From positions 1 to 6,114 of the forward strand of contig JAUZQA010000260.1 in NCBI GenBank assembly GCA_030705665.1: a stretch of 6,114 nucleotides of DNA, in the 5' to 3' direction. This document shows positions 6,034 through 6,114 of the stretch, piece by piece. A program made the translations under genes and the position numbers. This stretch comes from Bacillota bacterium (GTDB lineage: Bacteria; Bacillota; Bacilli; Bacillales_B; DSM-18226). How positions within the stretch are numbered: the first letter of the stretch is position 1; every line of letters begins with the position of its first letter. Under the pieces are notes generated by a model. The model was given only the letters and a program-made list of their open reading frames with translations. It was not told the origin of the DNA and searched no databases.

Positions 6034-6114
6034 TTGAGTTTTTTAACGATTAACGATATTCATCACACCTACTTTACCAAAGCCTCTACGACCACGGCCC
6101 TCTCCAATATTTCA
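6034..6114 (+). CDS. ytlC: ABC transporter ATP-binding protein, N-terminal fragment (YtlC-like), TTG start
   Basis: Only the first 27 codons are inside the window. The translation begins MSFLTINDIHHTYF and ends ALSNIS. This is the opening beta strand of an ABC nucleotide-binding domain, including the aromatic A-loop position (Tyr13), just before the expected Walker A region, which lies outside the window. The start is TTG with a strong RBS 8 nt upstream. It begins 29 nt after the ytlA stop with no terminator between, so the two are very probably co-transcribed. In B. subtilis a permease gene (ytlD) completes the set, and one is expected to the right. The ATPase assignment rests on the short N-terminus together with the neighbour. 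Confidence 0.82.
   Translation, partial: MSFLTINDIHHTYFTKASTTTALSNIS

Overview
The window comes from a low-G+C Gram-positive bacterium of the Bacillus/Bacillaceae type. This rests on the gene order asnB-metK // pckA // ytmB-ytmA // ytlA-ytlC, strong AGGAGG-type ribosome binding sites, a SAM-I (S-box) leader in front of metK, intrinsic terminators with long T runs, and a lipoprotein-type ABC binding protein. The order is the one I recall around metK and pckA in Bacillus subtilis, so this looks like core chromosome and not an accessory island. No mobile element, CRISPR array, tRNA or rRNA was seen.

Left part (1-1970, minus strand). The first 29 codons of an asparagine synthetase (asnB) run off the left edge. 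Upstream of it lies metK (SAM synthetase), ended by a strong hairpin at 281-318. metK has a leader of about 400 nt: a sigma-A promoter at 1941-1970, a complete SAM-I riboswitch aptamer at 1783-1921, an attenuator hairpin at 1725-1752, then almost 200 nt of further leader before the start codon. The antiterminator can be read from the sequence. It shares bases with both P1 of the aptamer and the 5' arm of the terminator, which is the expected OFF-when-SAM-is-high switch.

Middle part (1971-3790, plus strand). pckA (ATP-dependent PEP carboxykinase, gluconeogenesis) is divergent from metK. Its probable promoter carries an exact match, over the -10, to the motif I recall for the glycolytic repressor CcpN, plus a second near-match 14 bp downstream. 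A 15-bp hairpin at 3748-3782 ends pckA and, on the other strand, the converging ytmA-ytmB unit.

Right part (3791-6114). ytmA (alpha/beta hydrolase) and ytmB (DUF2584-type small protein) form a minus-strand pair. Divergent from them, ytlA (lipoprotein solute-binding protein of the NMT1/SsuA type) and the start of ytlC (ABC ATPase, TTG start) form a plus-strand transporter operon that continues past the window. The transported substrate and the functions of YtmA and YtmB cannot be read from the sequence.

Overall this is a conserved housekeeping region. The most informative content is the regulatory DNA between metK and pckA. I found no clear sign of a previously undescribed system.
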